This document shows positions 1 to 7,207 of a stretch of 41,119 nucleotides of DNA, in pieces. The position numbers and the translations under genes are program-made. The notes below the pieces were generated by a model. The model did not search any database and was not told where the DNA came from. It saw only the letters and a list, made by a program, of their open reading frames with translations. Origin of the DNA: Chthonomonas sp. UBA2387 (GTDB lineage Bacteria > Armatimonadota > Fimbriimonadia > Fimbriimonadales > Fimbriimonadaceae); the NCBI GenBank assembly GCA_002343445.1, contig DDSP01000051.1:3568-44686 (forward strand). The letters run 5' to 3'. Numbering within the stretch: position 1 is the first letter of the stretch; the number at the start of each line of letters is the position of its first letter.

Positions 1-225
1 CTGCAGGTTGTGGCCTTCGCCGGGAATGTAGGCGGTCACCTCCACGCCGTTGGTCAGACGCACACGAGCCACCTTCCGAAGCGCCGAGTTGGGCTTCTTG
101 GGCGTCTGGGTGCGGACGACGGTGCAGACGCCCCGCTTTTGCGGGTTGCCTTTGAGCGCAGGCGACTTGGACTTCAGTTTCGCGGTCGCGCGCCCCTTCC
201 GGACGAGTTGGTTGACTGTCGGCAT
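1..225 (-). CDS. rpsL: 30S ribosomal protein S12, N-terminal 75 residues (runs off left edge)
   Basis: S12 sits in the decoding centre of the small ribosomal subunit. Translating the minus strand from the ATG at 225 gives MPTVNQLVRKG..., with the hallmark blocks PQKRGVC, TPKKPNSALRK and GEGHNLQ in register with E. coli S12. The lysine equivalent to E. coli K43, a streptomycin-resistance site, is the wild-type lysine; the K88 site lies outside the window. Only a weak purine stretch (GAAGAG) precedes the start, about 13 nt away. In most bacteria rpsL follows rpoC directly, but here rpoB is 37 kb away and runs in the opposite direction. Identity is certain; the C-terminal part is not visible. 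Confidence 0.98.
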   Translation of the reverse strand, partial: MPTVNQLVRKGRATAKLKSKSPALKGNPQKRGVCTVVRTQTPKKPNSALRKVARVRLTNGVEVTAYIPGEGHNLQ

Positions 226-276
226 ACGAGTCGTGTTCTCTTCGATTTCGTTCGGTCTCGGACGGGGACGCTCAAC

Positions 277-308
277 AAAAAACGCCCTCGCATTGCACGA
301 TGGGGCGT
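277..308 (-). terminator. Intrinsic terminator-like hairpin in the rpsL leader
   Basis: On the minus strand ACGCCC (308-303) pairs with GGGCGT (287-282) across a long loop, followed at once by T6 (282-277). It lies 52 nt before the rpsL start and downstream of a good promoter at 426-455. It therefore acts either as an attenuator in the str-operon leader or as the 3' end of a short RNA. The 3' arm could also pair with an alternative CGCCCT at 317-312. Confidence 0.65.
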
Positions 309-398
309 CGCAGGGCGGGATCGAAAGTCCCAGTTTTCGCGATGTGAGCGTGTTACCTTGCGGTTGCGCCTCCTCGTGCCGAGATTCGGTTGAACTCA

Positions 399-413
399 AA
401 CGGGACACCCGTT
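399..413 (-). other. Small stem-loop at the 5' end of the rpsL leader RNA
   Basis: AACGGG-TGT-CCCGTT is a perfect 6-bp stem with a 3-nt loop on the minus strand, a few bases after the predicted transcription start of the 426-455 promoter. It is followed by TTGAG rather than a T-run, so it looks like leader structure more than a terminator for the kinase gene. Confidence 0.45.
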
Positions 414-425
414 CAAGCCTGAGAG

Positions 426-455
426 AGTATGAACGTTGGCGACGGGCCATGTCAA
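426..455 (-). promoter_or_regulatory. Predicted sigma-70 promoter for rpsL leader
   Basis: On the minus strand TTGACA (455-450) is followed by an 18-nt spacer and CATACT (431-426). Transcription would start near 419, giving rpsL a leader of about 195 nt containing the hairpins at 399-413 and 277-308. The promoter lies immediately downstream of the kinase stop codon (466-468). Confidence 0.6.
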
Positions 456-465
456 GGCCCTTGCT

Positions 466-1470
466 TCACGCCTCGGCAGGGCCGAAGTGGAACCAGAACG
501 TCGCTCCACCTTCCGGGTTGGCCTCGGCCCGGCAGTCGCCGCCGTGACGATGCACGATTCGGGCCACCGTCGCCAACCCAATCCCGGTACCGGGGAACTC
601 GTTCGAGGCGTGCAGACGGACGAAAGGGTCGAAGATCTGTCCCGCACGTTCGGGATCGAACCCGACGCCGTTGTCACGGACGTAGAACCAGCGGATCCCT
701 TCCACCGTCTCGGAACCCACCTCGATGGTCGCCTCCTCGACGGGCTTGGTGTACTTCCAGGCATTGTCGAGCAGGTTGTGCAACACGTCCCTCGCCAGCG
801 ACTCGTCGGCCTTCGCGACCAGACCGGGTTGAACGGTGAAGGACACCGTTCGGCCCGGGTTCGCCGCAGCAAGGTCCGCGCCCACTGCCTCGGCGGTTTG
901 GCTCAGATCGATCGCGACTTTGTTCAGTGAGGTGACCGAGACCACGGACAGCCTCAGCAGATCGTCGACCAGAGCGCGGAGTCGCGCCGTGGCGGCTTCG
1001 ATGCGTTCGACCAGTAGCACTCCCTCGCCGCCCAAAGAATCACCGTGGTCCTCGCGCAACATCTGGGAGAAGCCCACGATCGTCCGCAGCGGAGACTTGA
1101 GGTCGTGCGCGGCCACGTAGTTGAACGCGGTCAGCCGTTCGTTCGCCTCTTCGAGGTGCAGGGTTCGCTCCCGAACCTGCTCCTCGAGAATCCGATTCGA
1201 CCGCTCCAGCTCGTTTGCGCGGTCGTGCTCAAGGGCGTTCAGCGCCTCCAGCGACTTCTGGAGTGAGCCCAGGGATCGGTAGACCAAGGCGTACAGCAGG
1301 CCGCACGTGATGAGGATGTAGAGCAGCCCCTTGACGGTCTGGGCGATGCGTTGCTGAGACGGGTCGGGCAGCACGGACAGGATGGCCCAGTCCGACAGCA
1401 GTATCCAAGCCACGCCGAAGGCGCAGTAAATCACGGCCACCCTCAAAGCTTGCCATCCGATTCTCGTCAT
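466..1470 (-). CDS. Membrane-anchored sensor histidine kinase
   Basis: Two-component sensor that would autophosphorylate on histidine and pass phosphate to an unlinked response regulator. From the ATG at 1470 (334 residues) it has two N-terminal membrane helices (about 11-35 and 46-65), a coiled-coil stretch (about 70-112), an H-box FNYVAAHDLKSPLR with the phospho-acceptor His near 122, an N-box HNLLDNAWKYT (about 231-241), a G1 box DNGVGFD, an F box FDPFVRL and a G2 box GTGIGLA. The layout resembles phytochrome-type or 'bacteriophytochrome-like' HisKA kinases without a PAS domain. The sensory part is only the short loop between the helices. I prefer ATG 1470 over the TTG at 1473 because GGGGG lies 7 nt upstream. 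No response regulator is adjacent. Confidence 0.92.
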   Translation of the reverse strand: MTRIGWQALRVAVIYCAFGVAWILLSDWAILSVLPDPSQQRIAQTVKGLLYILITCGLLYALVYRSLGSLQKSLEALNALEHDRANELERSNRILEEQVRERTLHLEEANERLTAFNYVAAHDLKSPLRTIVGFSQMLREDHGDSLGGEGVLLVERIEAATARLRALVDDLLRLSVVSVTSLNKVAIDLSQTAEAVGADLAAANPGRTVSFTVQPGLVAKADESLARDVLHNLLDNAWKYTKPVEEATIEVGSETVEGIRWFYVRDNGVGFDPERAGQIFDPFVRLHASNEFPGTGIGLATVARIVHRHGGDCRAEANPEGGATFWFHFGPAEA

Positions 1471-1500
1471 CAACGACCCCCAGCGACCCGTAACGTAGGA

Positions 1501-1508
1501 AGTATAGT
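1501..1508. promoter_or_regulatory. Overlapping divergent -10 elements (kinase / mnmG)
   Basis: AGTATAGT contains TATAGT on the plus strand (1503-1508, towards mnmG) and TATACT on the minus strand (1506-1501, towards the kinase gene) in the 76-bp divergent spacer. No convincing -35 is visible on either strand. Two polymerases could not occupy both at once. Confidence 0.4.
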
Positions 1509-1546
1509 CGCGTTCATCTGGGTGTATCGCCCCAAAAACGCACAGG

Positions 1547-3418
1547 ATGAGACAAGTTCATTACGATGTGATCGTGGTCGGTGCCGGCCATGCCGGAATC
1601 GAGGCGGCTTTGGCCTCGGCGAGGCTTGGTGCGCGGACCCTGTGTCTCACGCTTCGAGCCGACCGCATCGGCCACCTTCCGTGCAACTGCTCCATCGGCG
1701 GGCCGGCCAAGGGGCATATGGTGCGCGAGATCGACGCCCTTGGCGGCCAGATGGGCATTGCTGCGGACCGCGCGTTGACCCACATTCGACGAGTGGGCAC
1801 CGGCAAGGGCCCGGCCGTGCAGACCCTGCGCGCCCACGTGTGCAAGAACCTCTATCCGGCGATCATGCGGGAGACCCTCCAAAGCCAACCCGGTCTCGAT
1901 GTCGTCGAGGGCATGGCCGAGCGTCTGCTTGGTGGCGACCTGGTGGAGGGCCTGGAAGCCGTCGTGAGCGGGGAAGTCGTCCGCTTCGCCTCGCGCAGCG
2001 TCGTGCTGACCACCGGGACCTTTCTCAATGGGCTGTGCCACGAAGGACGCAAGCAAACGGTGGCTGCTCGTCGGGGCGACCCAACGGTTTCCACGCTTTC
2101 GGATGGGTTGCGCGACCTGGGTGTTCGGCTGCGGCGTTTCAAGACGGGCACGACGCCGCGCGTGGCGAAGGGCTCCATCCGGTTCGACCGTGTGGCTCCC
2201 CTTGAGAGCGAGCCGACCGGAGCGTTCAGCTTCCTCAACGACGCACCTTTCCCCGTTCGCGAACCCTTGCCTTGTTGGCAGACGCGTACCAACGACGACG
2301 TCCACGAGCTGATTCGCGGCAACCTCCACGAGAGCGCCATGTATTCCGGGCAGATCGAAGGCATCGGGCCGCGCTATTGCCCAAGCATCGAAGACAAGAT
2401 CGTGCGGTTCGCCGACAAAGACTCGCACCCCGTCTTTCTGGAGCAGGAGACTTGGGAGGGCGATTCGATGTACGTCCAAGGGGTCAGCACGTCGCTCCCC
2501 GCGCACGTTCAACTCGACCTCCTCCGGCGAATCCCCGGCCTTGAAGAAGCGGACATGCTGGTTCCCGGATACGCGGTCGAATACGACATGGCGGACCCTT
2601 CGCAGTTGGACGCGACGCTGATGTCCAAGCTGCTACCGGGCCTGTTCTTGGCGGGGCAGTTGAATGGAACCAGCGGGTACGAAGAAGCCGCGGGTCAGGG
2701 GCTTCTGGCGGGCATCAACGCGGCCCGCCGGGCGATGGACCTTGAGTCAGTCGTGCTGGGCCGCGATCAATCGTTCATCGGCGTGATGGTGGACGACCTC
2801 GTCACCAAGGGCGTCGAGGACCCTTATCGGATGCTCACGGCCCGCGCCGAGCACCGACTGCACCTGCGCCACGACAACGCCGACGCGCGGCTGACGCCCC
2901 TTTCGCGCTCGATCGGGCTGTGCTCGGACCCGCGATGGCGGCGGTTCGAAGAGCGGTGGGAGGCCGTAGCCCAAGCGAGAAGCGATGTGGATCAGCCCGC
3001 CTTCGACACCAAGCACAACGACACGCTGGTTGGACTGGGGCTGGCCGCGGTGAAGAACAAGACCTCGGGCTTCGAGTTGCTGCGACGTCCGGGCTGCGAT
3101 GCCGACCTGCTGGATCGGCTCTATGCCGCATGCGGGTTGCCCTCGCCCGTGCCTCCAGGGGGCGATATCCGAGAGCAACTGGAAATCGCAGCGATGTACG
3201 AGGGCTATCTGAAGCAGCAGGATCGCCTCTTGGAGCAGCATCGGCGGCTCGAATCGCTCACGATTCCCGACGGGTTCGACTATGCCGCGATGAAGGGCCT
3301 CAGCTATGAGACCAAGGACAAATTGGGCCGCGTTCGCCCTCGCACCGTCGGTCAGGCCAGCCGTGTGCCCGGCGTTCGCCCGAGCGACATCGCGTTGCTC
3401 ATCGGTCACCTTCGGTAG
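1547..3418 (+). CDS. mnmG: tRNA uridine-5-carboxymethylaminomethyl modification enzyme MnmG (GidA)
   Basis: With MnmE, MnmG installs the carboxymethylaminomethyl group at wobble U34 of certain tRNAs, using FAD and methylene-tetrahydrofolate. The 623-residue protein has the family's usual length. It shows the N-terminal FAD motif VVGAGHAG (10-17), the CNCSIGGPAKGHMVRE block (from residue 46), the signature GPRYCPSIEDKIVRF with its conserved cysteine, the second signature AGQLNGTSGYEEAAGQG, and the helical C-terminal MnmE-binding domain containing EIAAMYEGYLKQQ. The partner mnmE is not in the window. No strong Shine-Dalgarno site precedes ATG 1547. The gene end overlaps the convergent flavoprotein gene by 20 bp. 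Confidence 0.98.
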   Translation: MRQVHYDVIVVGAGHAGIEAALASARLGARTLCLTLRADRIGHLPCNCSIGGPAKGHMVREIDALGGQMGIAADRALTHIRRVGTGKGPAVQTLRAHVCKNLYPAIMRETLQSQPGLDVVEGMAERLLGGDLVEGLEAVVSGEVVRFASRSVVLTTGTFLNGLCHEGRKQTVAARRGDPTVSTLSDGLRDLGVRLRRFKTGTTPRVAKGSIRFDRVAPLESEPTGAFSFLNDAPFPVREPLPCWQTRTNDDVHELIRGNLHESAMYSGQIEGIGPRYCPSIEDKIVRFADKDSHPVFLEQETWEGDSMYVQGVSTSLPAHVQLDLLRRIPGLEEADMLVPGYAVEYDMADPSQLDATLMSKLLPGLFLAGQLNGTSGYEEAAGQGLLAGINAARRAMDLESVVLGRDQSFIGVMVDDLVTKGVEDPYRMLTARAEHRLHLRHDNADARLTPLSRSIGLCSDPRWRRFEERWEAVAQARSDVDQPAFDTKHNDTLVGLGLAAVKNKTSGFELLRRPGCDADLLDRLYAACGLPSPVPPGGDIREQLEIAAMYEGYLKQQDRLLEQHRRLESLTIPDGFDYAAMKGLSYETKDKLGRVRPRTVGQASRVPGVRPSDIALLIGHLR

Positions 3419-4631
3419 GCTCGGCCAGGTGTTCCGCCGGTACGGGGACGAGCGGGGGCTTGGCTTGGTCGGGCCCGAACCCGCGCAGCGCCCACAACGC
3501 CGCGCCGCAGATGCGTCCCTGGCACGGGCCCATCCCGCAACGCGTCTGCAGCTTCGCCTCGCGCCAGTTGTCGAATTCGGACAGCGAACCCCAAGGGACG
3601 TCCTCGCAGCGACAGACGGTGGTTCGATCCGACGGGAGTTGTCCTAGGGCAGGGCCGAGGGCGAACGCCCGGTTCATCGTGTCGGCCAATCGGCGCTCGC
3701 GGCTTCTCCGCCGCTGAAGCGCTGCCAGAGGTTCGCCGAGGATCGCTGCGGCCGCCACTTCGCCTTCGACTTCGGCGCATTCGTGGCCACCGATCCCGAC
3801 AGCCTCGCCGACCGCGAACACTTCGGGCACCGACGTGGCCTGGCGATCGTCCACGACGACCCTGGGCGGAGCGCCGATGGTTGTGCATCCCAAGAGCGTG
3901 GCCAATTCGGTGTTGGGCACCAAACCGTAGCCGACGCCCGCATAGTCCGCCTGGACCGTCTCGGAACGATGGCCCCGTCGAATGCTCGCCTTGAGCCCGG
4001 TGGCGACCATCTCCACCGAAGCGACGTGCGCGCCAAAGCGCAGGACTCCGGGCGGCAGATCCCTGGCCATCGCCAGCCCTTGGCTTGCCTTCGCCGGGTG
4101 GAGCGCGATGGCTGCGAGCCAAGGCATCACCCGGCTCAACGGTGCCTGCTCGCAAACCCGGACGACCTCCGCGCCCTCGGCTGCGAGCCAAGCTGCGACG
4201 GCCAGCAAGAGCGGCCCCGTGCCGGCCAAGAGGATGCGCTTGCCCGCGACCGGCAGGCCGCCTTTCGCCATCGCCTGCAAGCCGCCCGCACCCATCACGC
4301 CTGGCAAGGTCCAGCCGGGGAAGGGAAGGAACAACTCCCGAGCGCCCGTGGCTAGGATCAGGTGTCGCCAACGGACGTCCTCGGACGTGCCTCCGCACAG
4401 GGTCCGGAGCCAACCCGGGCCCGCGTCGAACACGGTGGTCGAAGGGCGAAACTCGGCGTTGGCGGGCAGCGTGGCGAGTGGATTGGCCTTGCCGCCCTTG
4501 GCGCGCCAGATCTGTCCGCCCGGCTGGTCGGCCTCGTCGAGCAGCAGTGTGTTCATGCCGCCTCGAGCACATTCGCGCGCAGCGGCAAGGCCTCCCGGCC
4601 CTGCCCCGACCACGGCCACGTCCCACGTCAT
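3399..4631 (-). CDS. HcnB-like FAD/[2Fe-2S] oxidoreductase subunit
   Basis: Likely the pyridine-nucleotide-disulfide-oxidoreductase-type subunit of a heterotrimeric amino-acid dehydrogenase (hydrogen cyanide synthase HcnB / opine oxidase A / D-hydroxyproline dehydrogenase alpha). The 410 residues begin with VAVVGAGPGGLAAA (6-18). A second dinucleotide-fold motif, LLAGTGPLLLAVA, follows (about 134-146), and the C-terminus has a BFD-like iron-sulfur domain with CRC (340, 342) and CGMGPCQGRIC (365-375). The start ATG at 4631 overlaps the stop of the small [2Fe-2S] gene as ATGA, so translation is probably coupled. It is third in the operon C-A-B. The true substrate cannot be read from the sequence; a sarcosine-oxidase-alpha-like role is an alternative. 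Confidence 0.88.
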   Translation of the reverse strand: MTWDVAVVGAGPGGLAAARECARGGMNTLLLDEADQPGGQIWRAKGGKANPLATLPANAEFRPSTTVFDAGPGWLRTLCGGTSEDVRWRHLILATGARELFLPFPGWTLPGVMGAGGLQAMAKGGLPVAGKRILLAGTGPLLLAVAAWLAAEGAEVVRVCEQAPLSRVMPWLAAIALHPAKASQGLAMARDLPPGVLRFGAHVASVEMVATGLKASIRRGHRSETVQADYAGVGYGLVPNTELATLLGCTTIGAPPRVVVDDRQATSVPEVFAVGEAVGIGGHECAEVEGEVAAAAILGEPLAALQRRRSRERRLADTMNRAFALGPALGQLPSDRTTVCRCEDVPWGSLSEFDNWREAKLQTRCGMGPCQGRICGAALWALRGFGPDQAKPPLVPVPAEHLAEPTEGDR

Positions 4632-4855
4632 CGCGTCTCGACCTCCATGCCTTCGGCGCAGCGGACGAGGCAGGTGCGCAACGTCCAGACCCCGTCCACG
4701 CGAGCCGCGCATTCGAAGCAAACGCCCATCCCGCACACGGGGGCTCTCGGCTCGCCGTCCACCGAGAGCCGTGTGGCTCCCGCCTGCATCAGCGCTGCGG
4801 CCACCGTCGTTCCTTCGGCGATCTCGACCGGTTGTCCATTGATGAAGAGGGTCAA
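4628..4855 (-). CDS. HcnA-like small [2Fe-2S] ferredoxin subunit (75 aa)
   Basis: A short ferredoxin-fold subunit that would pass electrons between the two flavoprotein subunits. Residues include INGQPV, TVAAAL and the plant-type cluster motif VCGMGVCFECAARVDG...RTC, giving cysteines 41, 46, 49 and 62 (C-x4-C-x2-C-x12-C). It ends in GMEVETR, typical of HcnA/OoxA-type gamma subunits. The start is inferred to be TTG at 4855, preceded by GGGGAGG 8 nt upstream and overlapping the upstream stop codon as TTGA. Its own stop overlaps the next start as ATGA. It is somewhat shorter at the N-terminus than Pseudomonas HcnA, but the core is complete. Confidence 0.87.
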   Translation of the reverse strand: MTLFINGQPVEIAEGTTVAAALMQAGATRLSVDGEPRAPVCGMGVCFECAARVDGVWTLRTCLVRCAEGMEVETR

Positions 4856-5943
4856 GCCGCGAACCTCCCCGGAAGGTAGGGCTCTGGGGAGATCACCGGT
4901 TCGACCCCGCACACGTGGTGGGCGACCAGTTCGGCCGTGGCCAAGGAAGTCGTGATGCCCAAGCCCTCGTGACCCGCCGCGACGATGTGGCTCGGCTGGT
5001 CGGGTATCGGGCCGATGACGGGCAAGTGGTCGTTGGTTGCGGCTCGGAAGCCCACCCAAGACCGGACGACGTGAAGGGTCGCCAACTCGGGGACGAACGA
5101 CACGGCCCTCGCGATCATCTTGGCGAGCATCGTGCGCCGGATCGCCGGGTCCCAGCCTGCGAACTCGCGCGAGGAGCCGATGAGCACTTGCCCGGTGGCG
5201 CGGGGCTGGACGTTGAACGCGACCGACGCCTCGTCCGACCCGTGGGCGCTGGCCAGATAGCCCAACTCGACGACTTGATGCCTGAGGAAACCCGGTCGCC
5301 TCTCGGTGATCGCCAGATGCCCCTTGCGCGGTTGGATGGGCAGGGGGGCAAAGTCGGTCGCGCGCGCCCCGGCGCAGTTGACCACCCATCGCGTCCTGAG
5401 CAGGCCTTGGGACGTCTCGCACCCGTCGCCGTTGATGGCTGTCGCAGTCGCTTGGACCAGGGTGGCTCTCGAATCGGCCAGCAGTTTCGCAGCGATGGTA
5501 GGCGGGTAAACGACGCAGTCGCCCGGCACGTGCAGGGCACCCGCCACGGGGCGCAGGACGGGTTCGCCTTCGTGGACGCGGGCGGGCCCCCAGGTTTGCG
5601 CGGCGACCCCGGCGTTTGCGTACAAGGTGCGCTTGGACTCGACGGCTTCCATGCCGGCTTCGTCCTCGGCCACCCAGAGCGTGCCCGGCGAGATGGTCTC
5701 GGCGGAGCGCGGCAGAGTGGGCAGCAGATCGAGCCAGAGCCGCAGCGACGCGATGGTCAGTTCGAGTTGCGCGGCGGAGTCGTCCATGACCACGAGATGC
5801 CCCATGCCCGCGGCCGTCGCTCCCGATCCGGGAGGGCTGGGATCGACGACGCAGACGCTCAGCCCTTCGCGGGCCAACCTCGCCGCACAGGCGCATCCGA
5901 CGATGCCCGCGCCGACGACCACGACGTCGAATTGGGTCACCAT
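4852..5943 (-). CDS. HcnC-like D-amino-acid-oxidase-family FAD subunit
   Basis: First gene of the three-gene operon and its likely catalytic subunit, in the glycine oxidase / D-amino acid dehydrogenase (DAO) family. The 363-residue protein starts with VVVVGAGIVGCACAARLA (FAD GxGxxG at 11-16), has the GSGATAAGMGH segment typical of the family, and ends with a second FAD-contact region HEGLGITTSLATAELVAHHV. I list ATG 5943. The GTG at 5940 is an attractive alternative because a TACCGT -10-like element ends exactly 6 nt before it. No Shine-Dalgarno site is evident. Substrate could be glycine (giving cyanide), D-hydroxyproline, an opine or another D-amino acid. No pathway genes for any of these lie nearby. 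Confidence 0.88.
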   Translation of the reverse strand: MVTQFDVVVVGAGIVGCACAARLAREGLSVCVVDPSPPGSGATAAGMGHLVVMDDSAAQLELTIASLRLWLDLLPTLPRSAETISPGTLWVAEDEAGMEAVESKRTLYANAGVAAQTWGPARVHEGEPVLRPVAGALHVPGDCVVYPPTIAAKLLADSRATLVQATATAINGDGCETSQGLLRTRWVVNCAGARATDFAPLPIQPRKGHLAITERRPGFLRHQVVELGYLASAHGSDEASVAFNVQPRATGQVLIGSSREFAGWDPAIRRTMLAKMIARAVSFVPELATLHVVRSWVGFRAATNDHLPVIGPIPDQPSHIVAAGHEGLGITTSLATAELVAHHVCGVEPVISPEPYLPGRFAA

Positions 5944-5946
5944 CCG

Positions 5947-5952
5947 ACGGTA
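5947..5952 (-). promoter_or_regulatory. -10-like element before the HcnC-like gene
   Basis: Minus-strand TACCGT is separated by 6 nt from GTG 5940 (and 3 nt from ATG 5943). This fits a leaderless transcript beginning at the GTG. No clear -35 is visible. Confidence 0.35.
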
Positions 5953-6020
5953 CCCGACGGCGACTTGAACCCGAGCAACCCGCCTGTGGCGACTTTTTCG
6001 ACTTTTTTTGGCGAACCCCC

Positions 6021-6049
6021 TTGACAGCCGGGGCTGGTTCTGGTAACGT
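6021..6049 (+). promoter_or_regulatory. Sigma-70 promoter for the first PEP-CTERM gene
   Basis: Perfect TTGACA (6021-6026), a 17-nt spacer and TAACGT (6044-6049) predict transcription from about 6056. This leaves a leader of about 93 nt. It is the best canonical promoter in the window. Confidence 0.75.
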
Positions 6050-6060
6050 TTCCCCACGAG

Positions 6061-6129
6061 CGGAATCGCTGACATCGCCACAAAGGCGAGCGGACGATTC
6101 CGACGGAAGCCGTTCGGAGCCAAGAACGG
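6061..6129 (+). promoter_or_regulatory. Two consecutive stem-loops in a PEP-CTERM mRNA leader
   Basis: CGGAATCG (6061-6068) pairs perfectly with CGATTCCG (6095-6102) and encloses a nested TCGCC/GGCGA stem (6075-6089). A second stem CCGTTC/GAACGG spans 6110-6129. The ribosome-binding sequence GGAGTAG follows just before ATG 6149. The other PEP-CTERM gene has the same layout, so this is a candidate regulatory or mRNA-stabilising leader. Confidence 0.5.
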
Positions 6130-6148
6130 ACTTGATTTGGAGTAGGCA

Positions 6149-7081
6149 ATGAATAAGTCGCTGGTATTCGCCCTCGTGGCATCGTCGTTTTTCGTGGCAT
6201 CCGCCGCGCACTCTCAGTGGTTCTCCGACAACTTCGACGGAGGCACTTCCGCAGGCAACTGGACCGCGTTCTCCCACAACGCCGACGTTGACGTCAACTA
6301 CGCGTACGACTACTCGACCTACCCCGGCGGCACCAACCAGTTTCTGATCCCGTCGGCACCGAATTCCACCGGCGGCACAACCGTCGGCATGCGCGTTTCG
6401 GTCAACAACTCGCTCGCCGCTCGAACCGCGGTCAACCTCTTCCCGACCGGCTTCAACTTCTCGGGCAACTACAAGTTGCAGTTCGACATGTGGATGAACT
6501 ACAACGGCCCCGCTGGTGGCGGTACGGGTTCCACCGAGCACGCGATGTTCGGCATCAACTTGGGCGAAGCCCTGACGTGGAACACGTCGGCTCCGGCGAA
6601 CTCCGTGTGGTTCTCGGTTTCCGGCGAGGGCGGATCTTCCGCGACCTCGACCTCCCTCCGCGACTACAACTCGTTCCTCGGCAACACGCTTCAGTTTGGC
6701 GATGCTGGCGGTTTCGCCGCGACGGGCACCAACCGGGAGGACCACTCCAACGCTTACTACCAGGCGCTCTTCCCCAGCCCTGCCCACCAGACGGCGGGTG
6801 CACCTGGCAAGAACTGGGTCACCGTGGAGATCGAGCAAGTCGGCAGCACCACCACGTGGAGCATGAACGACACGATCATCGCCACGCGAGCCGGTACGCC
6901 GTTCACTTCGGGCAACGTCATGATCGGCTACATGGACCAGTTCGCCGGCATCGCCAACCCGGCTGCGGACAACTTCATGGTCATCGACAACGTTCAGGTC
7001 GTCCCTGAGCCCGGCTCGATGATCGCCTTGGCCGCCGGTCTGGGTGCCTTGGCCGCGCGCCGACGCCGACGCAGCGCCTAA
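6149..7081 (+). CDS. PEP-CTERM sorted secreted protein
   Basis: A 310-residue secreted protein. The Sec signal peptide MNKSLVFALVASSFFVASAAHS precedes a mature start near QWFSDNFDGG. The body is rich in Asn, Thr, Ser, Gly and aromatic residues, with few charges, and looks like a beta-sandwich (lectin/glucanase-like) domain; I recognise no catalytic motif. The C-terminus (285-310) is a textbook PEP-CTERM signal: VPEPGS, a hydrophobic helix, then RRRRR. Such proteins are processed by an exosortase and attached to or released at the cell surface; no exosortase gene is in the window. The start ATG has GGAG 8 nt upstream. The gene is a single transcription unit with its own promoter and terminators. 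Confidence 0.93.
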   Translation: MNKSLVFALVASSFFVASAAHSQWFSDNFDGGTSAGNWTAFSHNADVDVNYAYDYSTYPGGTNQFLIPSAPNSTGGTTVGMRVSVNNSLAARTAVNLFPTGFNFSGNYKLQFDMWMNYNGPAGGGTGSTEHAMFGINLGEALTWNTSAPANSVWFSVSGEGGSSATSTSLRDYNSFLGNTLQFGDAGGFAATGTNREDHSNAYYQALFPSPAHQTAGAPGKNWVTVEIEQVGSTTTWSMNDTIIATRAGTPFTSGNVMIGYMDQFAGIANPAADNFMVIDNVQVVPEPGSMIALAAGLGALAARRRRRSA

Positions 7082-7093
7082 CTCGACGATTTC

Positions 7094-7115
7094 CCAGCCC
7101 CCTGCGGGGGGCTGG
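7094..7115 (+). terminator. GC-rich hairpin after the PEP-CTERM gene
   Basis: CCAGCCCCC pairs with GGGGGCTGG around a TGCG loop (9-bp stem), 13 nt after the stop codon. There is no T-run after it, so on its own it may be a 3'-end stabiliser rather than a terminator. A canonical terminator follows at 7208. Confidence 0.45.
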
Positions 7116-7136
7116 CTCCGGACACAACCCAACCAA

Positions 7137-7160
7137 CAAAACAAACAAACAAACAAACAA
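7137..7160 (+). repeat. Short (CAAA)n simple repeat
   Basis: CAAAA followed by about 4.75 CAAA units in the 3' untranslated region of the PEP-CTERM gene. It is conspicuous in otherwise GC-rich DNA and lies between the two hairpins. Unstructured A/C-rich RNA of this kind can serve as a Rho-entry or spacer region; no function is shown. Confidence 0.8.
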
Positions 7161-7207
7161 TCCGAAGCTAGAGAAGTTTCAAAGACAGCGACAACACACT
7201 CCATGAT

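Noticed and set aside
335..380. Possible riboswitch (lysine-like GAGGCGC...AAG fragment) in the rpsL leader
   Set aside because: Only a short stretch resembles the lysine riboswitch core; the remaining conserved helices and loops are absent, and the downstream gene makes no sense for it.
10..547. Plus-strand open frames over the rpsL region
   Set aside because: They run antisense to rpsL and its leader and resemble no protein.
5960..5985. tRNA T-arm-like sequence (GGTTCAAGTC on the minus strand)
   Set aside because: The flanking bases do not form the T stem, and no acceptor or anticodon arm fits. I found no tRNA in the window.
4628..7204. Minus-strand open frame of 858 codons ending in the ferredoxin subunit
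   Set aside because: Only the last 75 codons are real. The rest is a shadow of the HcnC-like and PEP-CTERM genes, and the true start is set by GGGGAGG before TTG 4855.
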